Position numbers and translations under genes: made by a program
Shown: positions 11,401-24,044 of the stretch, piece after piece
Layout: each line of letters starts with the position of its first letter
How positions within the stretch are numbered: the stretch's first letter is position 1
NCBI RefSeq assembly: GCF_003073045.1
Contig: NC_037591.1
Span: 20,300,319 to 20,364,318 of the forward strand
Source: Pomacea canaliculata
Taxonomy: Eukaryota; Mollusca; Gastropoda; Architaenioglossa; Ampullariidae
DNA length: 64,000 bases
Reading direction: 5' to 3'
The notes under the pieces: model-generated
What the model saw: the letters and a program-made list of their open reading frames with translations, nothing else
Told to the model about the DNA's origin: nothing
Databases searched by the model: none

Positions 11401-12822
11401 TGCTAAGGAGAAGTTTAAACGTAAGGGAACTTGGTCTCGTATGACTTTTGTTGTGAAAGACTTCTACAGAAGAAGGGCTTTTCCTGCACCAAAGTATGTT
11501 TATCAGCAAGTCACAGTTGTTCAACCCTTCGCATTGTAGCAAAACAAGTTTTTGTTCCACCCACTGCGCTATTACATATTAAGTATAACTATTTCTCGAA
11601 GAATTTCCTGTTCCATAATGAGTACAACTGTTTATTGATTGTCGCGGATCAGTCCGTGCTTCCATTTTTTAAAGTTAGTTTAATCCCTTCGCTGTTTGTA
11701 AATTACAATGGTAACTAGCATGTATTGATGTCAGCGAGGAAAGGGAGATCACTCTAGCGACATATATAGAGAAGCAGACGGCATTGGCGGACATGAGCGT
11801 AGATGCTGTGTGTTGATGGGAGCGTAGATCTTAGAAGTGATTCCTTTCCTAGACAAGGTTTCTTTTTTCTCTGTGTACTGGCGATTGTGTTACAACTCTT
11901 TTGATCAAGGATTCGTCTAGATCTAATCTTGTCCCCTTCGGTGGAGCGCACAGCAGTGTGTGGACTGTGTGTACCGTGGATTTCTTGCCGCCAACAAAAT
12001 GTAAACAAAATAATAAAATTTGAACTGTGTGTGGACAAACAGAACTGTGAGTTGCAGGTAGACAATTGATTTGTGGATTTTTCCCCAGCTCGTCAGCCTT
12101 TGATTCACTCCTCATTATAAGCAGCACGATTGTATTGTTTGTACTGCAGCGACTAACACTGGGATGAGAGATATGGAGATGAAAATATAATTATCTGAGC
12201 CCTCAGTTTGCAGCCATCTCCATAAAGTGAAGCAAGGACTTTTAGTGTCTAACGTTTTAGACAAAAGAAGGTAATATTTTACTTCGTTTTTTTTCATTTT
12301 TACTATTGAAACCATTTAACATTTGTGATGATGCTACTTAATGTGTTGTCGAAATATTTGCACTGATTTCTACGATAATATTTAGTTCATAATAGTTATT
12401 TTTTCCAAACCGCAGTCACGTAAAAGTGCTAAAGATGTGTTATAAAAATATTTTCTAAACTGTGATGTGAAATAAATTTCAGGTATGATAGTCGTCACAC
12501 AATAGTACTGCGACTCCGTCACCTTATAGATAAAACTAGTTGTGTCACTCATGTCTCCACAAATGTAGTTTCAAGATATAAAAAGATATATCTGTGTTTA
12601 CGATCGTCGTACTATAGTTGTGTTATAATAGTTCTACCCTACATGTGCTGAAGACGAAAAGGACCAGAGCAAAGTTCCCTGTCACTTATTGTGTAAAATA
12701 TTGTGGACAATATGTGACAATGTATGGTAAATCATTTCTATGACTCATTGTAGCAATAAGCCACACGTATTACAAATGTATTTAAAAGTACTTTACTTAG
12801 ATCCTAATAATCCATTGGGCAC
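8441..12822 (+). other. Intergenic stretch between copies C and D
   Basis: The stretch contains (CA)n-rich DNA at 8657-8711, a 12-bp direct duplication (ccttggtggaca) near 9102-9125, and sequence homologous to 4660-5260. The part from about 9380 to 12,822 corresponds at lower identity to 31,341-34,856 upstream of copy H. A conserved candidate 5' UTR exon end (aaaagaag|gtaat) lies at 12,270. The minus-strand open frames at 11,754-12,127 reflect low-complexity flanks and are not conserved as proteins. No gene was recognised. Confidence 0.5.
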
Positions 12823-13004
12823 ATGAAGTCTGAAGACAAGTACAGGTGTACGCCGGCATACCGTCGCTTCGTTCTAGAGTTAGGCTACACCTTCATCTTC
12901 TCGGAGGGTCAGCATCTGTATCACGTGCATGGAGGTCAGTGTGTGTCGTCTGCCCAACATGGAAGTTACATATTTTGTCATATTATTTATTTTATTTCGG
13001 TCAT

Positions 13005-13045
<41 letters not shown>

Positions 13046-13904
13046 GCAGCTTCCAGTCCATGTTGCTGATACACAAAGATCCAGAATCTCATTAAACGAT
13101 GCGCGCTTCGGAGAGAGGAAAATATAAAATTGGGAATAATCGAAGGGGAGAGATATAGCTGTATTATAAGCCCATTAAGTTAATGACCATTACGCTTAGT
13201 TGAAGAGGTACATTCTTGTGGATAATCGTACATTATTAGGCATATTCATTATTACATTTTCAGACAAGTGCAAGCCAGAAAGCGGCCTGTACTGGTACCC
13301 GTATCTCCAGTTCTGCTTCATGATCAGTTCCCAGCAGGCTACCTACAGTGTCGCCAAGCAGGATTGTGAGGCTAAGGGCTTTCGCTTAGCTTTCCTAAAC
13401 ACGGACCTCAAGTACAACATGACGAGACTTCGCCTCCTGCACTTTTCAGGTAGCTATGCAAGTTCTCATAGTATATAAATGTACTCGATCACTTCCGATT
13501 TTGTGGTCTTGGCATAAAATGAGAAATTGACCATCATCATCAACATCATCTCTGCTTCCTTCGTTGATGTCAGGGTGCATGTCTGTTATTCTTTCTATTT
13601 TCCATCTCGTTCTTGTATTATCATACATACATACGTACAGCTGATTCCAGCTGCAAAGCTGTACTGTTTTGATTTTGCAGATTTTAGTCAACGGTCGTAC
13701 TTCATTGGGGCGGAGAGAGGTCCTGGTCAAAACACCTGGACATGGGTGGACGGATCGGAAGTCAAGAACCTGGACTGGGCTCCAGGTGAACCCAGCAACG
13801 CAACAGAAAATTGCATTGATCTTATTTTCTTTGGTACATTTCGCATGAATGACGAGAATTGTGCCTATGGCCTAGGGTACGTGTGTGATGTACCGAATCC
13901 ATAG
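12823..13904 (+). CDS. Leaderless C-type lectin copy D (type 2)
   Basis: Exons are 12,823-12,934 (112 bp), 13,264-13,449 (186 bp) and 13,681-13,904 (224 bp, TAG); the total is 173 residues if translated from ATG 12,823. Against copy H, a 303-bp deletion joins the 5' flank (gcacat) to the middle of exon 1 (gaagtctg). This removes the start codon, signal peptide and first PAN cysteines. The junction itself creates ATGAAGTCTGAAG in the correct frame. The lectin domain is intact, with WAPGEPS, ENCIDL and MNDENC. Without a leader the product would not be secreted by the normal route, so this is either a pseudogene or a cytosolic lectin. A separate upstream leader exon cannot be excluded. AATAAA follows at 13,972-13,977. 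Confidence 0.65.
13001..13050 (+). repeat. Compound (CAT)n(CAG)n microsatellite, intron 1 of copy D
   Basis: Perfect CAT and CAG runs; the CAG part is two units shorter than in copy F. It is the counterpart of 2017-2066. Confidence 0.9.
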
Positions 13905-16339
13905 CATCGTATCACCTTCTGAAAGATAACGTGGCGACATCATAGACTATCTTGTGGCCGGACAACTCCATAATAAACCAAGTCGACCAGAGCTATTTGA
14001 CTATGATGTAAAGGCAGTTCGACTCAGCCAACACTAAAACTGTCTTAGAGACGATCACAGATGACAGAAATTTCTAGTCTTTTTTGTCATCTTGGCGTGT
14101 TAAATTTGGTCTTGGAATTGATGAAGTGATATGTAGTCGTGGTAGAATCGTCCCAATCTATTTAATTTATAATGAAGTTGTCCACCTTTGTTGTGACACT
14201 TTATCTGAATGCATGTTTCTGTATAGAAAACAATTTCCTAATCGCAAAGAAACATTCGATGTCTGCCCACACAGATACACACATACCTGACACACACACA
14301 CACACACACACAGAATGTATCCTATCCCCTACAGACTTGTACAATCTTACAAAGCAACTGACCTGATGGTGTCTTTGCAGCAGATTATGTCCAACTTATG
14401 TCCACTTATTAATTTGCCTATTTTTAATGTATACTATTATTCCTTTACTGGAAATGGAGATGTGATGGTCTTAAAGGGTTTCTTGAAAAACGTTGTACAT
14501 TACAGGTCACAAGGTAAGCCTTTGTGGACACTCACTGTTGTCTCCTTGTTATCTTGTCGGACACGATTAAGTCCCTTCGCATAGCAGGCTGAGGGTGACA
14601 AACTCTCCTGTAATCGTGTCCTTTTGTTTATAGATATGTCCTGACGTGAATATCAGCTATAAATAGCCATGTTTATGTGTTTTTTGACATTTCTAGATAT
14701 CGATGATGATCGCCATGTTTGCATTTTCCTGAAGTGGGTTGTGGCTCTTTTCCTTTCACTCTTCGCATCATCGCCATTGGCAATTGACTAACTGAAGGTC
14801 TCGCGTGTGGAGAAAAGAGAAATAATGAAAGCAAGTCTCTAGGAAAACCCATCTCTAGGAAAACGATAAACAGAGCCAGTCTACACATCTGTGTAAAGGA
14901 GAAGCCTTAATCCAGTCCAAGAGGTAGTTTATCGACATCTCTTCTTAAAAACATTCTTCTAGTAATTCTTGAACTGTGTGACTTTTAATCTACAGTCATC
15001 TGCTGAATTTCCTATCATCTGCCAATCTCCTCATGTTACCGTTGCCTAGACTTCAGATACCAATCAAGCTGGTACAGCAAAGCCTTTTGCTGTGTCCGAC
15101 GACCGAAGTCTTGTACTGATCTGTCTTAGCAAGTTTTCAGTAACATGTTAAACAGCTCCAGGCTATCCTCACCGGTGTAACGGTAAACAATCAATTCATT
15201 ACAAGAGATTATCTTTGAATATTTCATCTCAAAAACATTGAGTTTCTGAAGAATTTTTGAAATATATCATTGACTTTTGATTACAGGGATCTTCCCTTGT
15301 TTAATACCAAACTGTTTAGTGTTGGATGCTAAATTTCTCACCACCTGTCACTCTCTTCAGTTTTATTACCTTGTCAAGAGAAACCTGCTGTCTAAAGCTT
15401 CACAGAAGAAAAAACTGTAACACAGTGGAGTAAACTAGTCTATAAAAACTGTTTTGAACATCAATCTCAATACGTTACAGAAAATTGAAATCAAGTTCGG
15501 TTGTCGCAGTCCTTTCTTAGATATGCTATAGCAATTATTATCCCATTGGTTTATGTGAAGTCCAAAGATAACATAAATAAATTTTCTGTCACTATTATTA
15601 TGTAGCAGTCTGTTCTTTTGTTCTCAGTTACTACTCCATCAGTAAATGCACCAACGTCTGCTTTGCTCAGACGTAAAGCCATCAACTAGAAGTAAATATA
15701 AACAAAGATCACTTGTTTGAATAGCTGCAAACTGTATTTAACTCAGTTTTTGCGTATGAATTTCCCTTCCGTCGATTGTGCGGAAGTAGGCACGAGTTTT
15801 ACAGGAATTTTAAAAACCTTTACCTGAGTACTTCAGCTTACCTGATGATTACTTTTACTTCACTTTTTAAAGCTCATTGAACTCACTGTAAGTAGGGGGA
15901 ATAAACTTTATAATGTATTGCTGTTGTGGTTATTGTCTTCTTCTGGTTGTTAATTTTTTATAATTTGTTTGAAAAGCGCTTTTAGGAAAAATAAATATAT
16001 ATATGAGCAGGATATGCTGCTGTTGTTTTTTGTTGTTTTTTTCGCAGTAAATCTGTAGAAGATGAACAGAAGAGCAGAAAGAGTAGAAAACACTTGTGAA
16101 AAAAGATGGAGAAAGATTTTATTTTTACCCAAGACGACGGTTACTACAGAGTCCTTAAAAATTTGAAAAATGTTACGAAATGCGTGCTAATCCTGTAAAT
16201 TTTTACGATTAATGTTTTTGAACAATAACAATTAATAAACACATATAACCAAATTATATAGAAAATACGATAGAAATATACAGAAATGTTTAGCGACATA
16301 TTTAGAAAATAAATATCTAGAAAATATAAAAGAAATGTA
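13905..16339 (+). other. Intergenic stretch between copies D and E
   Basis: This is a near-identical copy of 2920-5352: a polyadenylation signal at 13,972-13,977, a (CA)n tract at 14,288-14,313 that is slightly longer than in unit 1, and no recognised gene. Confidence 0.5.
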
Positions 16340-16494
16340 CTAATTAATTAATTATCAAATTTATAGAGCGCATTTCTCCATTGTCAGCCGGACTCAAAGT
16401 ACTATACAAGTAGGCGCGCTGGCACCTTTCTCTGTAAGTGTCAGGTTACTGTCATGAACACAGAAATGTAGACAGCAAATTATTAATTAATTAG
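16340..16494. mobile_element. MITE-like 155-bp element upstream of copy E
   Basis: Same element and inverted ends as at 5353-5507. It was carried along by duplication of the unit and was not independently inserted. Confidence 0.4.
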
Positions 16495-16900
16495 ATTTCT
16501 ACAGAGTTTTGCTTAATATCACTGTACTCTGAAAGGAGTTACCTTGTATCTATTCCCGTTGCAGGTCTTATTTTCGGGTTTTTTGTTTTGTTTTGTTTTT
16601 TTCTTTGGATGCTGACATGGTTGCCACTTCTTCCACGAAGCCGTTTTGTCATCTAATCAAATATTGAGCATTAGCTTAAAGGAAGTGTGAATTAATAATG
16701 TGGATGTTGAAATTCGCTGGAAAGACAATCTTGCGAACTACCCAGCAGAAAATTCCACCTAAAGCTGTCGATGGTTTCTGAAAGATAAAGTTACATGCTA
16801 ACAATGGATAATTAATTTTTCGCCAGCTCGCAAGCCTTTGACCATGTCATCATTCTAAGTACAAACTTTTATCGTTTTTTCCTATATATTAGCTACTAAC

Positions 16901-17003
16901 ATGGCAACAAAAAGAGTGGACAGGAAAATCAAAGTTCCAAACCCTCAGTTTGCCGTGTACTGGAGCAAGGACTTTCGGTGTCTCACGTTTTGTGCAAAAG
17001 AAG
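16901..17003 (+). other. Candidate 5' untranslated exon upstream of copy E
   Basis: Duplicate of 5914-6016, with the same 34 open codons and GAAG|gtaat donor. Confidence 0.33.
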
Positions 17004-17607
17004 GTAATTTTGTAACTTTGTTTTTTTCTCTTTACTTTTTTGGCAACTATTAACATAATGTCATGAAGTATTTATCTCGTTATATTTAAATTGTCAGAAT
17101 ATTTAGGTAAATTTATACGATAATATTAGGCTTATACTTGCTATTTTTCCAAACAGCTGACACATAAAAATGCTAAAGAACGAGGGGGAGGGACCTCAAT
17201 GTGCTATAGAGCACAACTGTGTTGTAAAATTATTTTCTGGGAAAGAACTCGTGATACTTTAGAATTCCGATGTTAAATAATATTCAGATGTATTGTGAAA
17301 TCGTGATATTGTTCAGGCGACGAGATGTATAGCTGACAGGTGTCTCCTCAAAAGTCGTTTCAAGATAGATATCCCTTCCTCTTGAAAACAGATATATGTT
17401 TGCTTGCTGTTGTTTCCACTTATAAAGGTATTTTACTTAGATCTTAACAAACCGTTCTGCACATTAAGTTTTTCTTTAATAAATGGTTAGACCACTTTCA
17501 TTCCATAATTACACCTTCCCGTGTTTACACACCTCGCACTAAGTGGATGGGTGTGACACTTACAACTGCTTTTGTCTGTAAGTCAGGTGCAGGTCCTTGT
17601 TTACACG

Positions 17608-18871
17608 ATGGCCCTCAGTCCGTTCATGGTGTTCCATCTTTTCCTGACGGATGTGGCCTTGCAAGGTCACCCAGAAATGCTAGATCAGTCCGTGTACGTC
17701 ACTTCCCCTATGACATGCGCGGCGCGCTGTCTGAGCATTGACCTGTGTCAGGCGTTTTTCCTCAAGAAGTCTGAAGACAAGTACAGGTGTACGCCGGCAT
17801 ACCGTCGCTTCGTTCGCCAGCTAGGCTACACATTCATCTTCTCGGAGGGTCAGCATCTGTACCACGTGCATGGAGGTCAGTGTGTGTCGTCTGCCCAGCA
17901 TAAAAACACGTCTTCCCTCCCTCCCCCTCCTATCTCGGGTTTTTATGTTGTTCATATCCGTAAAAGGAAGCAAAGAGAAAAGTATGTTCTTCTCTCACGA
18001 CACGAGCGCCCACACACAGTACACATTAGCTACAAAAAAAATAAAAATGAAAATAACGACAGAAATAAAACGGTTTGTGAATGCATGAGTGTGTGTATGC
18101 ATGTGTATGTGTGTGTGTGTGATTTACCTGCAGTCGCTGGAGATGAAGTAAAGACGTTCACGTGATTACATTTTCAGACAGGTGCAAGCCAGACAGCGGC
18201 CTGTACTGGTACCCGTATCTCCAGTTCTGCTTCATGTTCAGTTCCCAGCAGGCCACCTACAATGTCGCCAAGCAGGACTGTGAGGCTAAGGGCTTTCGCA
18301 TAGTTGTCCTAAACACGGACCTCAAGTACAACATGACGAGACTTCGCATCCTGCACTTTTCAGGTAACGGTTTTAAGAAAAAGGTGTTGTTTTTTTTCTT
18401 CGGTGTCCAGTAACCATGGCCGCTACTTTATTATCTTTACTCTAGGACACCTTTGCCACCGCTTTATCAGTGTGGTTCCCTGAGTAGAACATCTGCTGGG
18501 TCTGAACATTATAACTTTATCATCATCATCATCTGTCTACCTGCTTTCGTCATTAATTTACGTTTGTCTATCACTCTTTCTGTTTACTATCTCTTCCATG
18601 TATACTGATTCCAGAAGCGAATTGATTTTGATTTTGTGATTTTGCAGATTTAAATCAGCGGTCGTACTTCATTGGGGCGGAGAGAAGTCCTGGTCAAAAC
18701 AACTGGACATGGGTGGATGGATCAGCAGCCAAGAACCTGGACTGGGCTCCAGGTCAACCAAGTGGCGTCACAGAAAATTGCATCGATCTTCACTTGTATC
18801 GTGATTTCAGAATCAATGACCAGGGTTGTGAGTATAGCCTAGGATATGTTTGTGAGCTACCGAATCCATAA
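17608..18871 (+). CDS. Secreted C-type lectin with PAN/apple-like exon, copy E (type 1)
   Basis: Exons are 17,608-17,875, 18,178-18,363 and 18,648-18,871, each exactly 10,986 bp after those of copy C. The deduced protein (225 residues) appears identical to copy C: signal peptide, cysteine-rich PAN-like segment, then a C-type lectin domain with QPS and INDQGC. All splice junctions are GT-AG and phase 1. No break was seen. Identity with copy C over introns and flanks implies very recent duplication or a collapsed or duplicated assembly. As with C, secretion and glycan binding are inferred from the domains. Confidence 0.9.
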
Positions 18872-19174
18872 CATCGTCTCACCTTCTGCAGGATTACGTG
18901 GAGCAATCATCAAATATTTTATACTGAACTAAGTCGACCAGGATAATGCGACTATGATCTAAAGCCAAGACTTAATATGCGAGGAGACAATCGACCACCG
19001 ATGGCAGAAATTTTTAGTCGATTTCACCACGAACTTGTATTACTGGACTGCTGGCAGACGATTCTTTTTCCAGTTAACTACTAAAACGAGGCAGATTTGT
19101 TCAAAGCCTCCGGCTTAGTCACATTCATTGTTAAGGCTCGCCGAGACTAACAGCGGAGAACTTTACAAGAGGCT

Positions 19175-19426
19175 AAGCGTTGGTCCAAAAACACCCTGTC
19201 CAAGACGATCCTACAAGGAACCCTCGAAGGGAGCCGTCGTCGTGGTCGTCCGAGGAAAAGCTGGGTCACCAACATCAAAGAATGGACCGAACGTGAGATG
19301 CCAGACCTGCTCTCATCTGCTCAAGACAGGACCGGGTGGAAAATTCTGTCTGTTGCTGCTGCCAGACGGTCCCCCCTACGCCCGGACCGGGCATGGGATT
19401 GACCTGACCTGACCTGAAGCGTTGGT
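19175..19426 (+). mobile_element. Truncated non-LTR retrotransposon with target-site duplication (after copy E)
   Basis: The insert at 19,185-19,416 is bracketed by aagcgttggt (19,175-19,184 and 19,417-19,426). It is a duplicate of the insertion after copy C, at the same position in the unit. Confidence 0.88.
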
Positions 19427-22400
19427 CTCGGCAGACAGACAGCAGTCCACCTATACACGTCCATGAGTCAGCTTAGCGTGTTCGATTTGGTCCTGGAATA
19501 AATGGATTGCAATTTAGGTCGCGGTAGAATCGTCACGATCAGCTGATCGATAGTGAGGTTGTCACGTTTGTTGTTACTCTTTATCTGCAGACATCTGTAA
19601 AGAAAACAATCTCCAAATCGCAAAGAAAATGTACCAAGCATCTACACACACAGATTCACACAGATCCGATACGCTCGCGCACACACACGCACACACAGAA
19701 TGTATCCTATCTCCTACGGACTGATGGTGTCACTGCAGCAGATTATGTCCAGCTTGGTTACTCCCGCTGTCGCTGTTGCAATCCCGATGGGGATGTGTGA
19801 GCTGCAGCTGTCAATGTTAGATCCCCAGTACTAGCTGTCCACCTCCCCGAGTATGTAGGTCTCGGTATTGTTGTTGCCGTTAGTGTTTGCTCTTGTCAGT
19901 GCCATAGGCGTGCACACTGTCTGTCAGTCTGTTGTCAAGTCTTGCTGCTTGCTGCCTCAGTTCAGTGTCGTCTGTAAAGTTCAGGTTGCATGGGGACCTT
20001 CCATCAATGGAAATGGAGATATGAAGGTCTTAAAGAGTTTATTGATAAGCGTTCTCTAAGATGTTGTACATTACAGGTAACAAGGTAAGCCTTGGTGGAC
20101 ACCTTGGTGGACACCTTGGGCCACGTTTTTGCGTTGAGGTTGTTTGTTGTTAAATCATCGCCTGTTTGAGCAGCTCCCCTGAGACTATCAACGCCAGGTG
20201 ACTACTCTCCACTGAGACTTTGAATAGCACAGTCGACCTTTCGCCATTATACTGGTAGGTTGTATGGTTGTTGTATGTTTGCTTTGTATAGTCTTGATGT
20301 CTTTCCCCAGCTAAACGGTGTACAGGTCGAGGTCATATTCGCGGCGTCTGCTTTGCTCAGACGTAAAGCCATCAACTAGAAGTAAATATAAACAAACATC
20401 ACTTGTTTGAAAAGCTGCAAACTGTATTAAACTCAGTTTTTGCGTCTGAATTTCCCTTGCGTCGATTGTGCTGAAATAGAAACGAGTTTTACAGGAATTT
20501 TAAAAACCTTTACCTGAGTATTTCAACTTGCCTGATGATTACTTTTACTTGCTGTAAGTATGGGTTATAATGTATTGTTGTTATTGTCTTCTTCTGATTG
20601 TTATTTTTACGATAATTTGTTTTAAAAGATTTTTAGAAAAAAATAAAAGTATTTCTATGAACAGGATATGCCTTTGTTGTTTTTGTTTGTTCTTTGCAAA
20701 TATGCAAAAGAAAATCGGAAGAGAATCGATGAACAGAAGTGCAGAAAGAGTAGAAAAACCTTGTAAAAAAGATGAAGAAAGATTTTATTTTTACCCAACA
20801 AACGACGGGCTGCTACAAAGTTCTTAAAAATTTGGTGAAAGAATTTCTATAAAGCTCGTGAAAGTGAAGGCTTTAAAGACACACAGACATAGACTGATGA
20901 CACCGCTTCCTGAAACATTTGACAAAATTCCGCAAACAATTCTCCCGAGATTGGACCACACCTTTTATGTTCTAATGAATGTGTTCATGAGAAACCTATC
21001 TTGCTTCACAGTGAATAGTTGCCTCTCGATGTTCTTTGAAGAAACATAGTGTAAACAGTAAGATGGTCCTTTGGAAGGTAGTTTGCTTATATCCGCAAAA
21101 CTTCTCGCTCTATTATTAAGAAATAACTGAGACATAAAAGGTAAAGTGGTTTATAGAGTCACAATATGATGTCCAAATGTTACTAGATTGAAGGAATCTT
21201 TTTCAGACTATCATATAAGACTTAAAGAGCTTCTCTTTTCTAAACATTAACTCGGATTATGTCCCCAAATGGACTGGTGGGAATCAAGTCTGTCTGATAC
21301 CTTGAGTACCTTACTTTAAAACCCCGTGGAATCTCTAGTCACTATGTACTCTGACTTCACTTACATAAATAGTATATTGTTAAATAAAATAGAAGACTCG
21401 TTTCAATTGGAAAAAACGTTTATTTAAAGGTCTCATACCTTCCTTGTTAATTGTTTTTGTGCTCCTTGCGTTTTTTCGAAACAAATATTTTAACTAAAAT
21501 TAGCTAGAGATTTGAGTTTATTTGAAAAAAAAACCTCACAAAATTTGTTTTAAAATGGACATGCAGTACTCACTGAGATGTCTTTAAAAAGACGAAGATG
21601 TTCATTCTTTTTATAAGGCACAGATTTAAAATATGAACACGATCATTTGGAAATTGATGCCGTTTCAAAGACACTAAAATATTGTATTTGGAATCGAACT
21701 GCGTTCTTTTGACTCTGCTGTAAACGACTGAGAATCGAATAAAGCTGCGCACGTGCCCACTGAGCACTTAACAGGGCAGCGGATACGAACATGACTACCA
21801 TCTATACTGAATGTCTGAAGTGGCGATGCTGTGTTGTTTTTCTGCTCTTGTCAGCCAATGTTGTCAATTAGAACAAGCGGTGAAGCCAGACAGTAGTACC
21901 TGTACGGCCACTTAACGTTGTCAGAGATGAAATATGCAAATGTACAAAAAAGTGAAGTGGTATTTTACCGGCACCATTTCTACAGCCTGGCCATTAGGTT
22001 TGCTATTAAACTCAGGGCTTTCGACATCGGTGATTGACTTTAGTGAACTGGTGCATTAGTGAGTAGACTTCAGTGTTCATGCCATGACGGTTGCTAAAAC
22101 AATGCGTTTGTTTGTAGGGACTAAGGCTGTGATTGTTAACCGTCAGGGTTAGAAGACGTTAGTACTGCAGGTGCCTCTCGTGCCAGTCAAGCAGATGCTC
22201 TGGCCTCTCTGTTCCTGAGACAACTTCAGCTCTTCTCTGACTGAACAGTGAGCCACACCTAACTCCTTGCTGCCTGTAGAACGCATGTAAGTCTTTGAAG
22301 CGTACAAGGCAGTCAACTGCTACTTTATTTCTTAAAATGGTCGTCAAAGAGCTAGGGATAGTAGTTTTGTCGCTTCTCCTGTCGATGTGCTAAGGAGAAG

Positions 22401-23810
22401 TTTAAACGTAAGGGAACTTGTCTCGTATGACTTTTGTTGTGAAAGACTTCTACAGAAGAAGGGCTTTTCCTGCACCAAAGTATGTTTATCAGCAAGTCAC
22501 AGTTGTTCAACCCTTCGCATTGTAGCAAAACAAGTTTTTGTTCCACCCACTGCGCTATTACATATTAAGTATAACTATTTCTCGAAGAATTTCCTGTTCC
22601 ATAATGAGTACAACTGTTTATTGATTGTCGCGGATCAGTCCGTGCTTCCATTTTTTAAAGTTAGTTTAATCCCTTCGCTGTTTGTAAATTACAATGGTAA
22701 CTAGCATGTATTGATGTCAGCGAGGAAAGGGAGATCACTCTAGCGACATATATAGAGAAGCAGACGGCATTGGCGGACATGAGCGTAGATGCTGTGTGTT
22801 GATGGGAGCGTAGATCTTAGAAGTGATTCCTTTCCTAGACAAGGTTTCTTTTTTCTCTGTGTACTGGCGATTGTGTTACAACTCTTTTGATCAAGGATTC
22901 GTCTAGATCTAATCTTGTCCCCTTCGGTGGAGCGCACAGCAGTGTGTGGACTGTGTGTACCGTGGATTTCTTGCCGCCAACAAAATGTAAACAAAATAAT
23001 AAAAATTTGAACTGTGTGTGGACAAACAGAACTGTGAGTTGCAGGTAGACAATTGATTTGTGGATTTTTCCCCAGCTCGTCAGCCTTTGATTCACTCCTC
23101 ATTATAAGCAGCACGATTGTATTGTTTGTACTGCAGCGACTAACACTGGGATGAGAGATATGGAGATGAAAAATATAATTATCTGAGCCCTCAGTTTGCA
23201 GCATCTCCATAAAGTGAAGCAAGGACTTTTAGTGTCTAACGTTTTAGACAAAAGAAGGTAATATTTTACTTCGTTTTTTTTCATTTTTACTATTGAAACC
23301 ATTTAACATTTGTGATGATGCTACTTAATGTGTTGTCGAAATATTTGCACTGATTTCTACGATAATATTTAGTTCATAATAGTTATTTTTTCCAAACCGC
23401 AGTCACGTAAAAGTGCTAAAGATGTGTTATAAAAATATTTTCTAAACTGTGATGTGAAATAAATTTCAGGTATGATAGTCGTCACACAATAGTACTGCGA
23501 CTCCGTCACCTTATAGATAAAACTAGTTGTGTCACTCATGTCTCCACAAATGTAGTTTCAAGATATAAAAAGATATATCTGTGTTTACGATCGTCGTACT
23601 ATAGTTGTGTTATAATAGTTCTACCCTACATGTGCTGAAGACGAAAAGGACCAGAGCAAAAGTTCCCTGTCACTTATTGTGTAAAATATTGTGGACAATA
23701 TGTGACAATGTATGGTAAATCATTTCTATGACTCATTGTAGCAATAAGCCACACGTATTACAAATGTATTTAAAAGTACTTTACTTAGATCCTAATAATC
23801 CATTGGGCAC
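19427..23810 (+). other. Intergenic stretch between copies E and F
   Basis: Near-identical copy of 8441-12,822, with 1-base homopolymer differences from about 22,999 onward. The long minus-strand open frame at 22,740-23,222 exists only because of such indels. No gene was recognised. Confidence 0.5.
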
Positions 23811-23992
23811 ATGAAGTCTGAAGACAAGTACAGGTGTACGCCGGCATACCGTCGCTTCGTTCTAGAGTTAGGCTACACCTTCATCTTCTCGGAGGGTCAG
23901 CATCTGTATCACGTGCATGGAGGTCAGTGTGTGTCGTCTGCCCAACATGGAAGTTACATATTTTGTCATATTATTTATTTTATTTCGGTCAT

Positions 23993-24044
<52 letters not shown>

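Larger units (their letters stand above)
1899..12884 (+). repeat. Higher-order tandem unit 1 (type 2 + type 1 lectin pair)
   Basis: This is the first full copy of a unit of about 10,986 bp carrying lectin B and lectin C. Equivalent landmarks repeat at constant spacing: ctacac in type 2 exon 1 at 1899, 12,885 and 23,873, and the type 1 ATG at 6622, 17,608 and 28,593. In the stretches compared, units 1 and 2 differ almost only in homopolymer and microsatellite lengths. This indicates very recent amplification by unequal exchange, or a false assembly duplication. Confidence 0.85.
12885..23872 (+). repeat. Higher-order tandem unit 2
   Basis: This is the second full unit (about 10,988 bp) with copies D and E. 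Compared with unit 1 it differs by small homopolymer indels (near 22,999, 23,171 and 23,659), by CA-repeat length at about 14,290, and by the absence of B's exon 2 frameshift. I noticed almost no substitutions in the parts compared. Confidence 0.85.

Noticed and set aside
22740-23222. 160-codon minus-strand frame upstream of copy F
   Set aside because: It is present only in unit 2 because of homopolymer indels; the same DNA in unit 1 is split into shorter frames.
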